From: Butyrivibrio sp. Su6
GTDB taxonomy: Bacteria; Bacillota; Clostridia; Lachnospirales; Lachnospiraceae
Direction: 5' to 3'
Length of the DNA stretch: 64,000 bases
NCBI RefSeq assembly: GCF_900108105.1
Contig: NZ_FNUR01000011.1
Coordinates: 1-64,000 of the forward strand
Shown here: in pieces, positions 9,683 to 18,698 of the stretch
Layout of the letters: each line of letters starts with the position of its first letter
How positions within the stretch are numbered: position 1 is the first letter of the stretch
The notes under the pieces: generated by a model
Database searches by the model: none
Told to the model about the DNA's origin: nothing
The model's input: the letters and a program-made list of their open reading frames with translations, nothing else
Made by a program: the position numbers and the translations under genes

Positions 9683-11713
9683 TTAAATCTTGAATTTACT
9701 GATGAGTTCCTCAATTGCATCTGAAGAATCTGATACAGCTGCAGCACTGTTATCAACTCCCTTAGAGTTTTCAGCCACCTGTTCTGCACTTGTTGCAAGT
9801 GTTGTTGCTGTAGCACTTACTTCCTGCGTGCTCGCTGACTGCTCCTCAGAAATTGCCGCCATAGATGTCGCAATCTCATCAACAGTTCCTACCTTAGAAA
9901 TCATCTCTCCTACGATATCGCTGGCCTCATCAAGGCTCTTGAAAATCTCTTCAAAGGTTGATCCTGCTGTAGTAACAGCATCCATGTTGTTACTGATCTC
10001 TTCCATGTTGGTCTTTGACTTATCTGAAAGATCCTGGATCTGAGATGTAATATCTTTTATGATCTCTGCGATCTGAGTAGTTGATTCAGCACTGTTATTG
10101 GCAAGCTGTCCGATCTCAGTAGCAACAACTGCGAATCCTTTTCCGGCCTCTCCTGCTCTTGCAGCCTCAATTGAAGCATTAAGTGAAAGAAGGTTTGTCT
10201 GCTCTGCAATAGATGTGATCATTTCAATAATAGAATTGATCTTGTTAGCTGATTCTCCAACGTCGCCAACAACTCTGTTCATTTCTTCCATGGAGGAAGA
10301 TATATTGGTCATTCCTGTCTGAACAGCTTCCATATCACGCTGTCCTTCTTTTGCCTTTGTTACAAGACTGGACATTGTATCCTGAGTCTGATGGCTCTTG
10401 TCTGTAAGATTGCTAACTTCCTGAGCAAGTGTTGTTGCCTGGTTTGCAAGCTCAGTAACTGCATCTGCCATATCATCCATAGCGCCCTGGATCTGCTGCA
10501 TTGCCTTGCTCTGCTCACCGGCCTGTTCGTTAAGGTCGCTGGATGCACTCTTACTGTTGCCCGCCTCGTCAGCAAGCTTATGTGTTACATTTTGAAGTTC
10601 AGCAAGTGTCTCTCTCATCTGGTTGACATAATCAAACATATTATTGTTCATTACGCCAATCTCATTTTCATTGTCTCCACCTTTTTGAATCTCAACTGTG
10701 AAGTCGCCCTGTGCAATCCTTGTGATGTTATCTGTAAGACTACTGACTGGCTTTGTAACCATCTTGCTTATGATCATTGCCATGATCACTGCCATTGCAA
10801 TTATCATGATCAATGCCATTAAAATACTAATATTGAGGAACTTATAAAGAGAGGACATAACGTCAGATACCTTAGTGAAGGAAACAAGATACCAGTCAGT
10901 TCCCTCTACGTTGTTAAAAGCAACATAGTAATCTTTTCCATCTGTTCCATGAATAATCTTTATCTCACTTGTTCCACCTGATGATACAATCTGCGCAACC
11001 TGCTGAATGAATGCATCATTCGGGTATTCTGAAACATCTTTTCCTATTTGGTCTTCTGCAGGTGATGCAACCATCATTGTACCTGAGAACATCATTGATG
11101 AACCTGTGCCAAGAGGCTTGTATGCACTTGCGGTTTTGGATATATCATCCAGGAACACGTCAGATGACATAACGCCAGTTCTGCCATCTTTCATTGTGAT
11201 CTTTCTTGAAATGGCCGCTACCATCTCTCCGGTGCTAAGATCAACTGAAGGAGGGTTTAATGTCATAGTGCTATTTGAACTTCCTGAGATATACCAGGGC
11301 CTTGATGTTGGATCGTAGCCCGCATCAGGAACCCATCCAGATATGTCTATATAATCTTTATTTGAAAGTCCAATATAAAAACCTGTACCTGTTTCAGCAA
11401 ACTGTGACTGAGTGAACTGGTAAGCGTTTATCAATTCCTGATCACTTTCATAGGCAGTATTTTGAATTGCATCACAAATACCGTCATAGAAGACTTTTAT
11501 ACTCTCTACTTTTCCACTGATCTCAGCAGCATTAGCTCTTGCTTCCTGCGCAAGTCCATTGGTAGCCTGCGTCTCGATTACATTTTTCGCCTGAACGGCA
11601 ATAAAAATAGCAACTATAGCAATTGCTGCAATGAGCATTGGCACCAATACAACCAAAAGTTGAACGCTAATTTTCTTTCCCTGCTTTGCACTTTTTTTAC
11701 TATTATCTGACAT
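9683..11713 (-). CDS. Methyl-accepting chemotaxis protein (dCache-type sensor)
   Basis: A 676-residue transmembrane chemoreceptor. Transmembrane helix 1 is near residues 17-41, then an extracellular dCache-like region to about 300 containing the SRPWY signature (in [12 protein letters not shown]), then transmembrane helix 2 near 310-335, a HAMP domain (to about 390) and the signalling coiled coil with the hairpin-tip sequence [20 protein letters not shown]. It signals to CheA/CheW. No CheR-tethering pentapeptide is seen at the end (SKFKI). I start at 11713 because AAGGAGG precedes it by 5 bases; the longer frame to 11836 adds an unsupported extra hydrophobic stretch. Ligand unknown. Confidence 0.93.
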   Translation of the reverse strand: MSDNSKKSAKQGKKISVQLLVVLVPMLIAAIAIVAIFIAVQAKNVIETQATNGLAQEARANAAEISGKVESIKVFYDGICDAIQNTAYESDQELINAYQFTQSQFAETGTGFYIGLSNKDYIDISGWVPDAGYDPTSRPWYISGSSNSTMTLNPPSVDLSTGEMVAAISRKITMKDGRTGVMSSDVFLDDISKTASAYKPLGTGSSMMFSGTMMVASPAEDQIGKDVSEYPNDAFIQQVAQIVSSGGTSEIKIIHGTDGKDYYVAFNNVEGTDWYLVSFTKVSDVMSSLYKFLNISILMALIMIIAMAVIMAMIISKMVTKPVSSLTDNITRIAQGDFTVEIQKGGDNENEIGVMNNNMFDYVNQMRETLAELQNVTHKLADEAGNSKSASSDLNEQAGEQSKAMQQIQGAMDDMADAVTELANQATTLAQEVSNLTDKSHQTQDTMSSLVTKAKEGQRDMEAVQTGMTNISSSMEEMNRVVGDVGESANKINSIIEMITSIAEQTNLLSLNASIEAARAGEAGKGFAVVATEIGQLANNSAESTTQIAEIIKDITSQIQDLSDKSKTNMEEISNNMDAVTTAGSTFEEIFKSLDEASDIVGEMISKVGTVDEIATSMAAISEEQSASTQEVSATATTLATSAEQVAENSKGVDNSAAAVSDSSDAIEELISKFKI

Positions 11714-11814
11714 ATCTGCCTCCTTATGTAAAAATGTCACAATAATAGTATACAAAGCAATAATTAACGAAATATAAATTAAGTCTATTTTTATTATTAA
11801 ATAAAAACCTAGAA

Positions 11815-11839
11815 AAAATGCGGCTTTGCGCCGCATTTT
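11815..11839 (-). terminator. Terminator of the glycosyltransferase gene
   Basis: AAAATGCGGC (11815-11824) and GCCGCATTTT (11830-11839) form a perfect 10-bp stem with a 5-base loop. On the minus strand it follows the glycosyltransferase stop by about 11 bases and ends in a T run. Confidence 0.8.
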
Positions 11840-11850
11840 AAATTGAATCT

Positions 11851-13440
11851 TTATTCATGTAAATAAACTTTATAAGGACCAAAATCATACTCTTTAAAAT
11901 CAAGTCCAATCAGTGATTTCCTCTCGCTTTCCTCAGGAAGATACATCACATAATTGCATGACACATCATATGGCTCCGGAGCCCAAAAACTGTATTTTAA
12001 TCCATCTCCATTGTTGCCATATTTGTTGTGATCGTACTCATATGGCGAGATTTCTTTTGCCCAAAGGTAGTAAATATAAGCTTCGTTGGCACCGCCCACA
12101 TAAGTAAGCCTTGACCTGACACTTTCCGACTGACTATCGAGGAAGTTATACACATCAGTAGGGTCTTCTGCAAAAAGTCTCTGTGGATAAACAGTGTCTG
12201 CATATTTATTAAAATAAAAATCAACAAACTGAACACCTTGTATCAGGTACAGCGCCATAAGGCAGATGGCAAGGGCAGTTGACGCAACCTTCTGTCTGTT
12301 TCTGGCAAAAAGGAATTCGATAGTTGCCACAATAAAGAAGGCCAGGCCAAAAAATGCGCTGTTAATCCTGTATGTGGTAACTCCCTGAATGAACAAACCA
12401 AAAAGAAGCACTGAAAATGTATAGATAAGGATAACGCTTTCAAATCTTATCTTCTTTTCGCGAACACTTTTTACAAGCCTTGTCAGAGTATAGAGCCCAC
12501 CAAAAGCAATAACCGGAAGCGAGAACATATAAAGAGCTCCAAACTGAGGAAATGAATCAAAATCAGTGTTGTCCGCCCTGAAGAGACTGTCAAACGTCCA
12601 GCGCAGATTTGGCTTTACCTGGTCAAAGACAATGTCATCAAGTCTGTAGTTTAGGACTATCGGAATTGTCATCGGTCCAATGTGTATTGCGGGAAGGCCG
12701 TATATATTCACTATCTGCAAGAGTATCTGTGGAATGGCAAAAATAATAACAGGGATTGCAAAAGCTACTACGGAGCTTATTGCGACTTTTTTCCTTGCTA
12801 CAATGAGATAGATCACCAAAAATAAGTAAAATAGCGGAAGTACAACATCGCTGAGGGCATAGGAATAAAAGGTTATTCCTGTCACTGTCCCAAGAAGAAC
12901 AAAGCATGTCTTTTTCCCATAGTTCTCGTCCCTTAAGCAGTACTCCAAAATATTAAGCATAATGACGCTAAGTCCAAGCATCAGGTTGCAGTCAAGTGCT
13001 ATTCGTCCAGCCTGGGTAAAATAAGGTACCGCAAGGAAAATAAACAGATAGATGAGACTAGCTCTTTTACCTGAGACTATGCGAACGAGGCGCCAGCCAA
13101 AGATTCCGGCAAGCATTGAAAAAATAACCGATGGAAGTCGTAGCATAAGCGGGGTAAATCCGCCTAAAAGAATAAACGGAACTGTGAGATAGCAATATAA
13201 TGCGCTCTGTCCGCCGCCATAATTGCTTAAGTACATGGGAAAACTGTTAAGATATCTGTCTACACCAAAGTGAGCTATGCACCAGGAATCATACCCCATG
13301 CCTATCTCATCAACGTGGAGGCCTCGTGGGATATCACTAAGTTTATATAATCTCAAGATAAGCGCAAGAACCAGCATTACTACAGAAACAACTGTATAGA
13401 AATATTTTGAATCATTTATTTTCTTAAAAGTTGAAGTCAT
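11851..13440 (-). CDS. ArnT/PMT-like polytopic glycosyltransferase
   Basis: A 529-residue membrane protein with a dozen or so hydrophobic segments and a short soluble C-terminus. The first extracellular loop contains [13 protein letters not shown], with the acidic pair D44-E45 in the position of the catalytic Asp-Glu found in polyprenyl-phosphate-dependent GT-C enzymes (ArnT, PMT and relatives). It probably transfers a sugar from a lipid carrier to an envelope polymer or protein; the acceptor is unknown. GGGGGA precedes the ATG, and it has its own terminator. Confidence 0.75.
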   Translation of the reverse strand: MTSTFKKINDSKYFYTVVSVVMLVLALILRLYKLSDIPRGLHVDEIGMGYDSWCIAHFGVDRYLNSFPMYLSNYGGGQSALYCYLTVPFILLGGFTPLMLRLPSVIFSMLAGIFGWRLVRIVSGKRASLIYLFIFLAVPYFTQAGRIALDCNLMLGLSVIMLNILEYCLRDENYGKKTCFVLLGTVTGITFYSYALSDVVLPLFYLFLVIYLIVARKKVAISSVVAFAIPVIIFAIPQILLQIVNIYGLPAIHIGPMTIPIVLNYRLDDIVFDQVKPNLRWTFDSLFRADNTDFDSFPQFGALYMFSLPVIAFGGLYTLTRLVKSVREKKIRFESVILIYTFSVLLFGLFIQGVTTYRINSAFFGLAFFIVATIEFLFARNRQKVASTALAICLMALYLIQGVQFVDFYFNKYADTVYPQRLFAEDPTDVYNFLDSQSESVRSRLTYVGGANEAYIYYLWAKEISPYEYDHNKYGNNGDGLKYSFWAPEPYDVSCNYVMYLPEESERKSLIGLDFKEYDFGPYKVYLHE

Positions 13441-13464
13441 TTTTCCCCCAAAAAGTATAGTGTT

Positions 13465-13505
13465 AAAAAAGCACCATCACCATTATATCAGTGACAGTGC
13501 TTTTA
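13465..13505 (-). terminator. Terminator of aspS
   Basis: On the minus strand an AAAAGCAC arm pairs with GTGCTTTT, with further GTCAC/GTGAT pairing inside, and ends in TTTTTT about 13 bases after the aspS stop. Confidence 0.7.
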
Positions 13506-13517
13506 TTCATCATATTA

Positions 13518-15326
13518 TCAAGCTTCGTCTTCTGTCTTTGTAACAGCAATATGGAGCTCTTCAAGCTGCTTGTCTGTAACGTATCCGGGAGCGCCCATCA
13601 TAATATCCTGAGCATTCTTGTTCATAGGGAAAGGAATAATCTCACGGATTGAATCCTCACCTGCAAGAAGCATTACCATACGGTCTACTCCAGGAGCAAT
13701 ACCTGCGTGTGGCGGTGCGCCATAGCAGAATGCGTTGTACATAGCAGGGAACTTAGCCTTAACATCTTCCTCGCCAAGTCTTACCATCTCAAAGGCCTTG
13801 ATCATAATCTCAGGATCATGGTTACGAACAGCACCTGATGAAAGCTCTACACCATTACATACAAGGTCATACTGATCAGCAGTGATTGAAAGAGGATCTA
13901 TCTCACCTCTCTCTGCCTTAAGAAGTGTTTCAAGTCCACCTGAAGGCATTGAGAATGGATTGTGACAGAACTCAAGCTCGCCTGACTCCTCACCGATCTC
14001 ATACATAGGGAAGTCTACGATCCAGCAGAATGCATACTGCTCTTTGTCCATATGTCCAGGTACTGCAGCACCGAATGTCTTAACAATAACGCCGGCTGTC
14101 TTCTGAGCTGCACCAAGCTTTCCGCTTGAAAGGACTACGAGGTCGCCAGCCTTAAGTGAAAGAGCTGAAACAACTGCATCCTTAATAGGTGCAACAAATT
14201 TGGAGATACCACCAACAAGCTCTCCGTTCTCATCCATTCTGAACCAGTAAGCTTTATTGCCTGACTGAACTTCTACATCTGCGATTGTCTTGTCGATGAA
14301 CTTTCTGCTTTCCTTGAAATCAGAAATAACTACAGCTTTGATTCTTACGTTTGTATCACTGCCGTCCTCAGCCTTTGTTGCAAAAGGTCCGAAACCGCAA
14401 TCAGCAAGGCTTTCTGTAACGTCATCAACTGTAAGATCTATACGAAGATCAGGCTTGTCTGAACCATATTTTTCCATAGCCTCAAGATATGGAATTCTCA
14501 TAAATGGAGCGCCTGATGCACGGTTATATGTACCATACTTAGCAAAAATAGGAGGAAGAACATCCTCTAATACTGCAAATACGTCTTCCTGAGAAGCGAA
14601 AGCCATTTCCATATCGAGCTGATAGAACTCTCCCGGGCTTCTGTCTCCTCTTGCATCCTCATCTCTAAAGCAAGGTGCAATCTGGAAGTAACGGTCAAAT
14701 CCTGCAGTCATGAGGAGCTGCTTGAACTGCTGTGGAGCCTGTGGAAGTGCATAGAACTTACCGGGGTGCTTTCTTGCAGGTACAAGGTAATCTCTTGCTC
14801 CCTCAGGAGATGATGCTGTAAGGATAGGAGTTGTAATCTCCAAGAATCCGTGCTCTGTCATGGCCTGACGAAGAGCTGCAACAACGTTGCATCTGAGAAT
14901 AATATTCTTTTTAACTTCAGGATTTCTAAGATCAAGATATCTGTATTTAAGTCTTGCTGTCTCATCTGCTTCTCTTGAGTGGTTAATCTCAAATGGAAGC
15001 TCATTGTAACGGCATCGTCCAAGAACAGTAATGCTCTCAGGAACAACTTCGATGTCTCCTGTCGCCTGCTTAGGGTTCTTGGAACTTCTCTCTCTAACAA
15101 TTCCCTTTACTGAAATAGTTGATTCCTTGTTGATGGCCTTGGCTGTCTTAACCATCTCTTCTGTCTCAAGGACGATCTGTGTTGTGCCATAGAAGTCTCT
15201 TAAAACAACAAAGCCGAGTCCGCTTCCAACTTCACGCATGTTCTCGAGCCAGCCAACAAGAGTAACACTCTCGCCGACATTTTCCATGCGCAGCTCGCCA
15301 CAGTTATGTGTACGTGATTGCATCAT
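13518..15326 (-). CDS. aspS: Aspartyl-tRNA synthetase
   Basis: A class II aminoacyl-tRNA synthetase charging tRNA-Asp, 602 residues. The N-terminal anticodon-binding OB fold begins RTHNCGELR, the catalytic core has motif 2 (FRDEDARGDR) and motif 3 (GIAPGVDRMVMLLAG), and the bacterial GAD insertion lies between. The frame stays open to 15497, but those 57 extra codons fall in a hairpin-rich leader. I start at 15326 because GGAG is 9 bases upstream and the protein then has the standard N-terminus. The second ATG at 15323 is equally possible. It has its own terminators on both sides. Confidence 0.97.
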   Translation of the reverse strand: MMQSRTHNCGELRMENVGESVTLVGWLENMREVGSGLGFVVLRDFYGTTQIVLETEEMVKTAKAINKESTISVKGIVRERSSKNPKQATGDIEVVPESITVLGRCRYNELPFEINHSREADETARLKYRYLDLRNPEVKKNIILRCNVVAALRQAMTEHGFLEITTPILTASSPEGARDYLVPARKHPGKFYALPQAPQQFKQLLMTAGFDRYFQIAPCFRDEDARGDRSPGEFYQLDMEMAFASQEDVFAVLEDVLPPIFAKYGTYNRASGAPFMRIPYLEAMEKYGSDKPDLRIDLTVDDVTESLADCGFGPFATKAEDGSDTNVRIKAVVISDFKESRKFIDKTIADVEVQSGNKAYWFRMDENGELVGGISKFVAPIKDAVVSALSLKAGDLVVLSSGKLGAAQKTAGVIVKTFGAAVPGHMDKEQYAFCWIVDFPMYEIGEESGELEFCHNPFSMPSGGLETLLKAERGEIDPLSITADQYDLVCNGVELSSGAVRNHDPEIMIKAFEMVRLGEEDVKAKFPAMYNAFCYGAPPHAGIAPGVDRMVMLLAGEDSIREIIPFPMNKNAQDIMMGAPGYVTDKQLEELHIAVTKTEDEA

Positions 15327-15357
15327 ACTAATGTACTCCGTTTCTATTAAAATCTCT

Positions 15358-15440
15358 ACAAGCTCAACTAAGCTCGATAAAACCTCGCTAAGTTGACTTG
15401 TATGGTTCGCACTAAGTTCGTAAAATACCTCACTAAGTGC
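15358..15440 (-). repeat. Two imperfect hairpin repeats in the aspS leader
   Basis: Two related units lie between the upstream terminator and the aspS start: 15409-15440 and 15365-15395. Both read, on the minus strand, CTTAG(T/C)GAGG, an AT-rich core, CGA(A/G)CTTAGT. Each can fold: the first is closed by GCAC/GTGC; the second by ACAAG/CTTGT, CAACT/AGTTG and CGA/TCG (full extent 15358-15401). The T-box hallmark (GGTGGNACCGCG) is absent. They may be a dispersed repeat or a structured leader. Confidence 0.5.
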
Positions 15441-15447
15441 TCTACTC

Positions 15448-15500
15448 AAAAAAATGTTGTGCGTAATTTTGAAAAAATCCAATACTACGCACAACATTTT
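15448..15500 (-). terminator. Strong intrinsic terminator upstream of aspS
   Basis: AAAATGTTGTGCGTA (15451-15465) and its perfect complement (15486-15500) form a 15-bp stem. On the minus strand it ends in seven T residues. It lies about 30 bases after the stop of the secreted protein gene (15531-16208) and isolates aspS. Confidence 0.85.
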
Positions 15501-15530
15501 AGACTATCATCGTAATAGTTTCAAGGTCTT

Positions 15531-16208
15531 TTATTTTACCTTGTTTCCACCCCATTCAACTACTGTAAATCCACTTCTGTCAGTTCCCTCGATATACTGA
15601 GGATTGATCTTCACAAATTTATCTGTCGGATACCACGCCATAAATACCCTTATAACTGTATCAGGCTCAGGAGAAACTGAAAGCTTTGCTCCATTTTTGT
15701 AAGCATCTGTCTGGAAGCTGATCATGTTGTATTCGTTGCCTTCCATCATAGGAAGCCAGAAATCCATAAATTCCGCTGTCTCTGCATCGTTAAGTCCAAG
15801 AGCGTGAAGCTTTTCATCAAGGAAAGCACTTGTATCCGCTCCTGCTACACAGAAACCTGAAAAGAAATCATAGGAGAAGTTTGGATCTCCCTCCCAGAAA
15901 AGGTAATCATACTGCTGTCCTTCAAAGGTTATCTTTCCATCAGTATTAGCAGTGACATTCCAGGTATTCTCTGCATTAAACTCAGGGATCAGATCAACAA
16001 GATTTCCATCATAATCCAGACTTACGGAAATCTCTGTGTTATCTTCCGTAGGATATAAATAGATTACAGGCTTAAGATCGCGCCCTGCTATGCATTTATC
16101 ACTTGGTTTCTGGGGGACATTGGCGACATTGGCAGCAAAAGCTGTTACTCCCACTCCTAACATTAATACGCCAGCTAGAAATATACCCACAATACTCTTC
16201 TTACCCAT
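15531..16208 (-). CDS. Secreted protein with KPVIYLYP motif, function unknown
   Basis: A 225-residue exported protein. An N-terminal signal peptide (basic MGKKS, hydrophobic core, then VTAFAA) is followed by a mature part containing KPVIYLYPTE, then a beta-rich stretch and YDYLFWEG. The KPVIYLYP and LFWEG motifs recur together in a widespread family of bacterial secreted proteins whose function I do not know. GGAGG lies 7 bases before ATG 16208; the upstream ATG at 16223 overlaps that ribosome site. A TATAAT-like -10 box sits at 16240-16235. It is transcribed alone and ends at a strong terminator. Confidence 0.75.
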   Translation of the reverse strand: MGKKSIVGIFLAGVLMLGVGVTAFAANVANVPQKPSDKCIAGRDLKPVIYLYPTEDNTEISVSLDYDGNLVDLIPEFNAENTWNVTANTDGKITFEGQQYDYLFWEGDPNFSYDFFSGFCVAGADTSAFLDEKLHALGLNDAETAEFMDFWLPMMEGNEYNMISFQTDAYKNGAKLSVSPEPDTVIRVFMAWYPTDKFVKINPQYIEGTDRSGFTVVEWGGNKVK

Positions 16209-16411
16209 AGAAAGTACCTCCATTTCGTACTAATATTATAATTCTTTTTTCGGAGTTATTAAACGGTTTTTTGCGCGAATTTATCGTATTTTTTCAAATT
16301 TTATCAATTGTTTTCAGGTGTAAAAAATGCCACCACAACATAGCCTTAGAACATGGTTTTGGGGCACAAGATATTGATTTGTAAAAAGTATGAGTCTATT
16401 ACAATCTGGCA

Positions 16412-16454
16412 TAAAAAAAGACTGCGAAAAAATGATCTCTCATTTTTCGCAGTC
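16412..16454 (-). terminator. Terminator of the nagE-crr PTS operon
   Basis: On the minus strand GACTGCGAAAAATG pairs with CATTTTTTCGCAGTC (one base unpaired) and ends in TTTTTTT. It follows the nagE stop by about 17 bases. The rest of 16209-16411 holds only the AT-rich promoter region of the secreted protein gene. Confidence 0.85.
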
Positions 16455-16471
16455 CCTTCTAAAGCATATTT

Positions 16472-17911
16472 TTACATCATTTTCTTTATCTCATCGAATA
16501 CGAACTGAACCTTAGGTCCAACGATAACCTGAACAGTTGACTTTGATGGACGTACAACTCCGGCAACTCCGGCTTTTTTGATAGTCTTTTCATCAACCTG
16601 AGTATAATCATTAACTTCTACACGAACTCTTGTAGCACAGTAATCATATTCCTTGATGTTCTCTTTTCCGCCAAGGCCTTCCAGAATAATCTTAGCCATT
16701 GTGGTGAAATCATCATTTGAAAGCTCGATCTTGTTTTCTTCTTCCTCGTCATCCTCACGGCCCGGTGTCTTAAGGTCGAATTTAACAATGACAATACGGA
16801 ATACAACGTAATAAATTACTGCAAACACAAGTCCTACAGGAATAAGGAGCCAAGGATTAACTGCCATAGGTGCCTTAAAGCTCAAGAACCAGTCAACGAA
16901 ACCTGCTGAGAAATTGAAACCAATTCTAAGAGGAAGCATTGCACATACGATAGCTGAGATACCTGTGAGAACTGCATGTACAAGGTAAAGTCCCGGAGCC
17001 ATGAACATAAATGCAAACTCAAGGGGTTCTGTAATTCCTGTAAAGAATGAAGCAAGAGCACCTGCAAGGAGAAGAGATGCAGCTGTCTTCTTTTTGCTGT
17101 CTTTTGCTGTATGATACATAGCAAGAGCTCCGGCAGGAAGGCCGAACATCATAACAGGGAAGAAGCCTGTCATGTACTGTCCTGTAACGCCCTTAACTGC
17201 GCCATCAGCTCCTGACCAGAAAAGTCCAAGGTCATTGATTCCTGCTGTATCAAACCAGAATACAGCATTGAGGGCATGGTGAAGTCCCAGAGGAATAAGT
17301 GCACGGTTAAGCATTGCATAGATACCTGCTCCGACAGGACCAAGTCCTAAAATAGCTTTTCCGAAAGCAACAAGAGCACCGAAGATAATTGGCCATATAA
17401 AGTAAAGGATAACAGCACACACAATAGAAGCTGCGGCAGTTACAATGGCAACACATCTTTTTCCACTAAAGAATGCAAGCCAATCCGGAAGCTTGGTGTC
17501 TTTGTACCTGTTGTAGCAGCTTGAACCGATAACACCGGCCAGAATACCGATGAAGGCATTGCTGATCTTGCCAAAGGCTGCGGGTACTTCAGATGCATCC
17601 ACACCTCTGTACATTGCAACTGCGCCTGTACTCAGCAAAGTGGTGATCATAAGGAATGAAACAAGACCTGCAAGAGCACTTGTTCCATCGTGATCTTTTG
17701 CCATACCTACAGATACACCGATGGCAAAAAGAATAGGAATCTGGTCGATAATAGCAGATGCTGCCTTGATGAAAAATGCTGCAACAACGCTGTTAGCACC
17801 CCAACCAGTTGGATCGATCCAATAGCCGATACCATAGAGAATACCTGCTGCCGGTAAAACAGCTACTGGAAGCATCAGGGATTTCCCGATCTTCTGTAAA
17901 TACTTCATCAT
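16472..17911 (-). CDS. nagE: PTS system IIBC component, N-acetylglucosamine-type
   Basis: A sugar-transporting phosphotransferase permease of 479 residues. The IIC membrane domain (about 1-370) carries NRALIPLGLHHALNAVFWFD and the substrate-site GITEPLEF. The C-terminal IIB domain (about 400-479) has the phosphorylated cysteine in YDYCATRVRVEV. The HHALNAVFWFDTAGIND stretch is closer to GlcNAc-specific NagE than to glucose PtsG, so GlcNAc is the best guess. The IIA function is supplied by the separate gene just upstream (44 bases apart). GGAGG precedes the start. Confidence 0.85.
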   Translation of the reverse strand: MMKYLQKIGKSLMLPVAVLPAAGILYGIGYWIDPTGWGANSVVAAFFIKAASAIIDQIPILFAIGVSVGMAKDHDGTSALAGLVSFLMITTLLSTGAVAMYRGVDASEVPAAFGKISNAFIGILAGVIGSSCYNRYKDTKLPDWLAFFSGKRCVAIVTAAASIVCAVILYFIWPIIFGALVAFGKAILGLGPVGAGIYAMLNRALIPLGLHHALNAVFWFDTAGINDLGLFWSGADGAVKGVTGQYMTGFFPVMMFGLPAGALAMYHTAKDSKKKTAASLLLAGALASFFTGITEPLEFAFMFMAPGLYLVHAVLTGISAIVCAMLPLRIGFNFSAGFVDWFLSFKAPMAVNPWLLIPVGLVFAVIYYVVFRIVIVKFDLKTPGREDDEEEENKIELSNDDFTTMAKIILEGLGGKENIKEYDYCATRVRVEVNDYTQVDEKTIKKAGVAGVVRPSKSTVQVIVGPKVQFVFDEIKKMM

Positions 17912-17954
17912 ACTTTTGTTCCTCCTTATATTATTGTAATTTTCATTACAATGG

Positions 17955-18437
17955 TCACTGAGTCAAAAGAATTACTGTGTCCCCTGCGGATACGACTCCG
18001 CTCTTCTTTTCAATTTTTGAAAACTTTCCTGAATTAGAAATGATGACAGGCGTAACAGTATCGAACCCCGCATTCTTAACGCCCTCAAGATCTACTTCGA
18101 CGATCAGATCGCCTTTTTTCACATCATCGCCCTGTTTGGCATGAATTGTATAGTGTTCACCGTTTAATTTAACAGTATCAATTCCTATATGTACAAGTAT
18201 CTCGGCACCATCCTTGGTAGTCATGGCGTATGCATGGCCTGTTGGAAAAAGAGCCATAAGCTTCCCATCAGCCGGTGCATAAAATTTACCTTCAGAAGGC
18301 TGAATGGCTACTCCTTTTCCAATCATTTCCTGTGCAAAGGTAGGATCACTAACTGTCTCTATCGGTACCAATTCACCATTTACCGGTGATGATATTTCTA
18401 TACTATTTCCTTTAAATAACTTATCTAAAAGCCCCAT
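17955..18437 (-). CDS. crr: PTS system glucose-family IIA component
   Basis: A 160-residue soluble EIIA-Glc domain. The phosphorylated histidine is in AEILVHIGIDTVKLNG, and the first conserved histidine is in GHAYAM. It takes phosphate from HPr and passes it to the IIB cysteine of the downstream NagE. GGAGGTG lies before the ATG. It is the first gene of a two-gene PTS operon, divergent from mgtE. Confidence 0.92.
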   Translation of the reverse strand: MGLLDKLFKGNSIEISSPVNGELVPIETVSDPTFAQEMIGKGVAIQPSEGKFYAPADGKLMALFPTGHAYAMTTKDGAEILVHIGIDTVKLNGEHYTIHAKQGDDVKKGDLIVEVDLEGVKNAGFDTVTPVIISNSGKFSKIEKKSGVVSAGDTVILLTQ

Positions 18438-18572
18438 TACTGCACCTCCAATGTTACTATTAATATAACGCTAAACCGATAAAAATTCCATTGAAAAACT
18501 TTATTTATTTTTAATATAAATTGTGTTACATTAAACTCGGTATTAAATCTCGTATGAAAGGTGGTGGTTTTT

Positions 18573-18698
18573 ATGAAGTCTGATTCACATATATGCAGTA
18601 GTGACTCTGCTCCCGGTCGAAGTACCAATTTAACCACCATTAACAAATTCATAGGAGATTATTATCATGGAATTACAAGAAGAAAAAACAATCGCTGA
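18573..18698 (+). CDS. Possible leader peptide overlapping the mgtE start
   Basis: A 41-codon frame begins at ATG 18573, 8 bases after GGTGG, and ends at TGA 18696-18698, overlapping the first 32 bases of mgtE in another frame. The peptide starts MKSDSHICSSDSAPG. Its position and overlap suggest a translated leader that could control mgtE, as leader peptides control other Mg2+ transporter genes, but the peptide is not similar to any I know. Weak evidence. Confidence 0.3.
   Translation: MKSDSHICSSDSAPGRSTNLTTINKFIGDYYHGITRRKNNR

Noticed and set aside
15327..15497. N-terminal extension of aspS
   Set aside because: The extra 57 codons lie in the repeat-bearing leader, and the standard start at 15326 has a ribosome site and normal protein length.
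15327..15500. T-box riboswitch before aspS
   Set aside because: The conserved T-box sequence that pairs with the tRNA acceptor end was not found.
18438..18666. M-box or Mn riboswitch before mgtE
   Set aside because: The leader is short and none of the conserved M-box or yybP-ykoY segments were seen.
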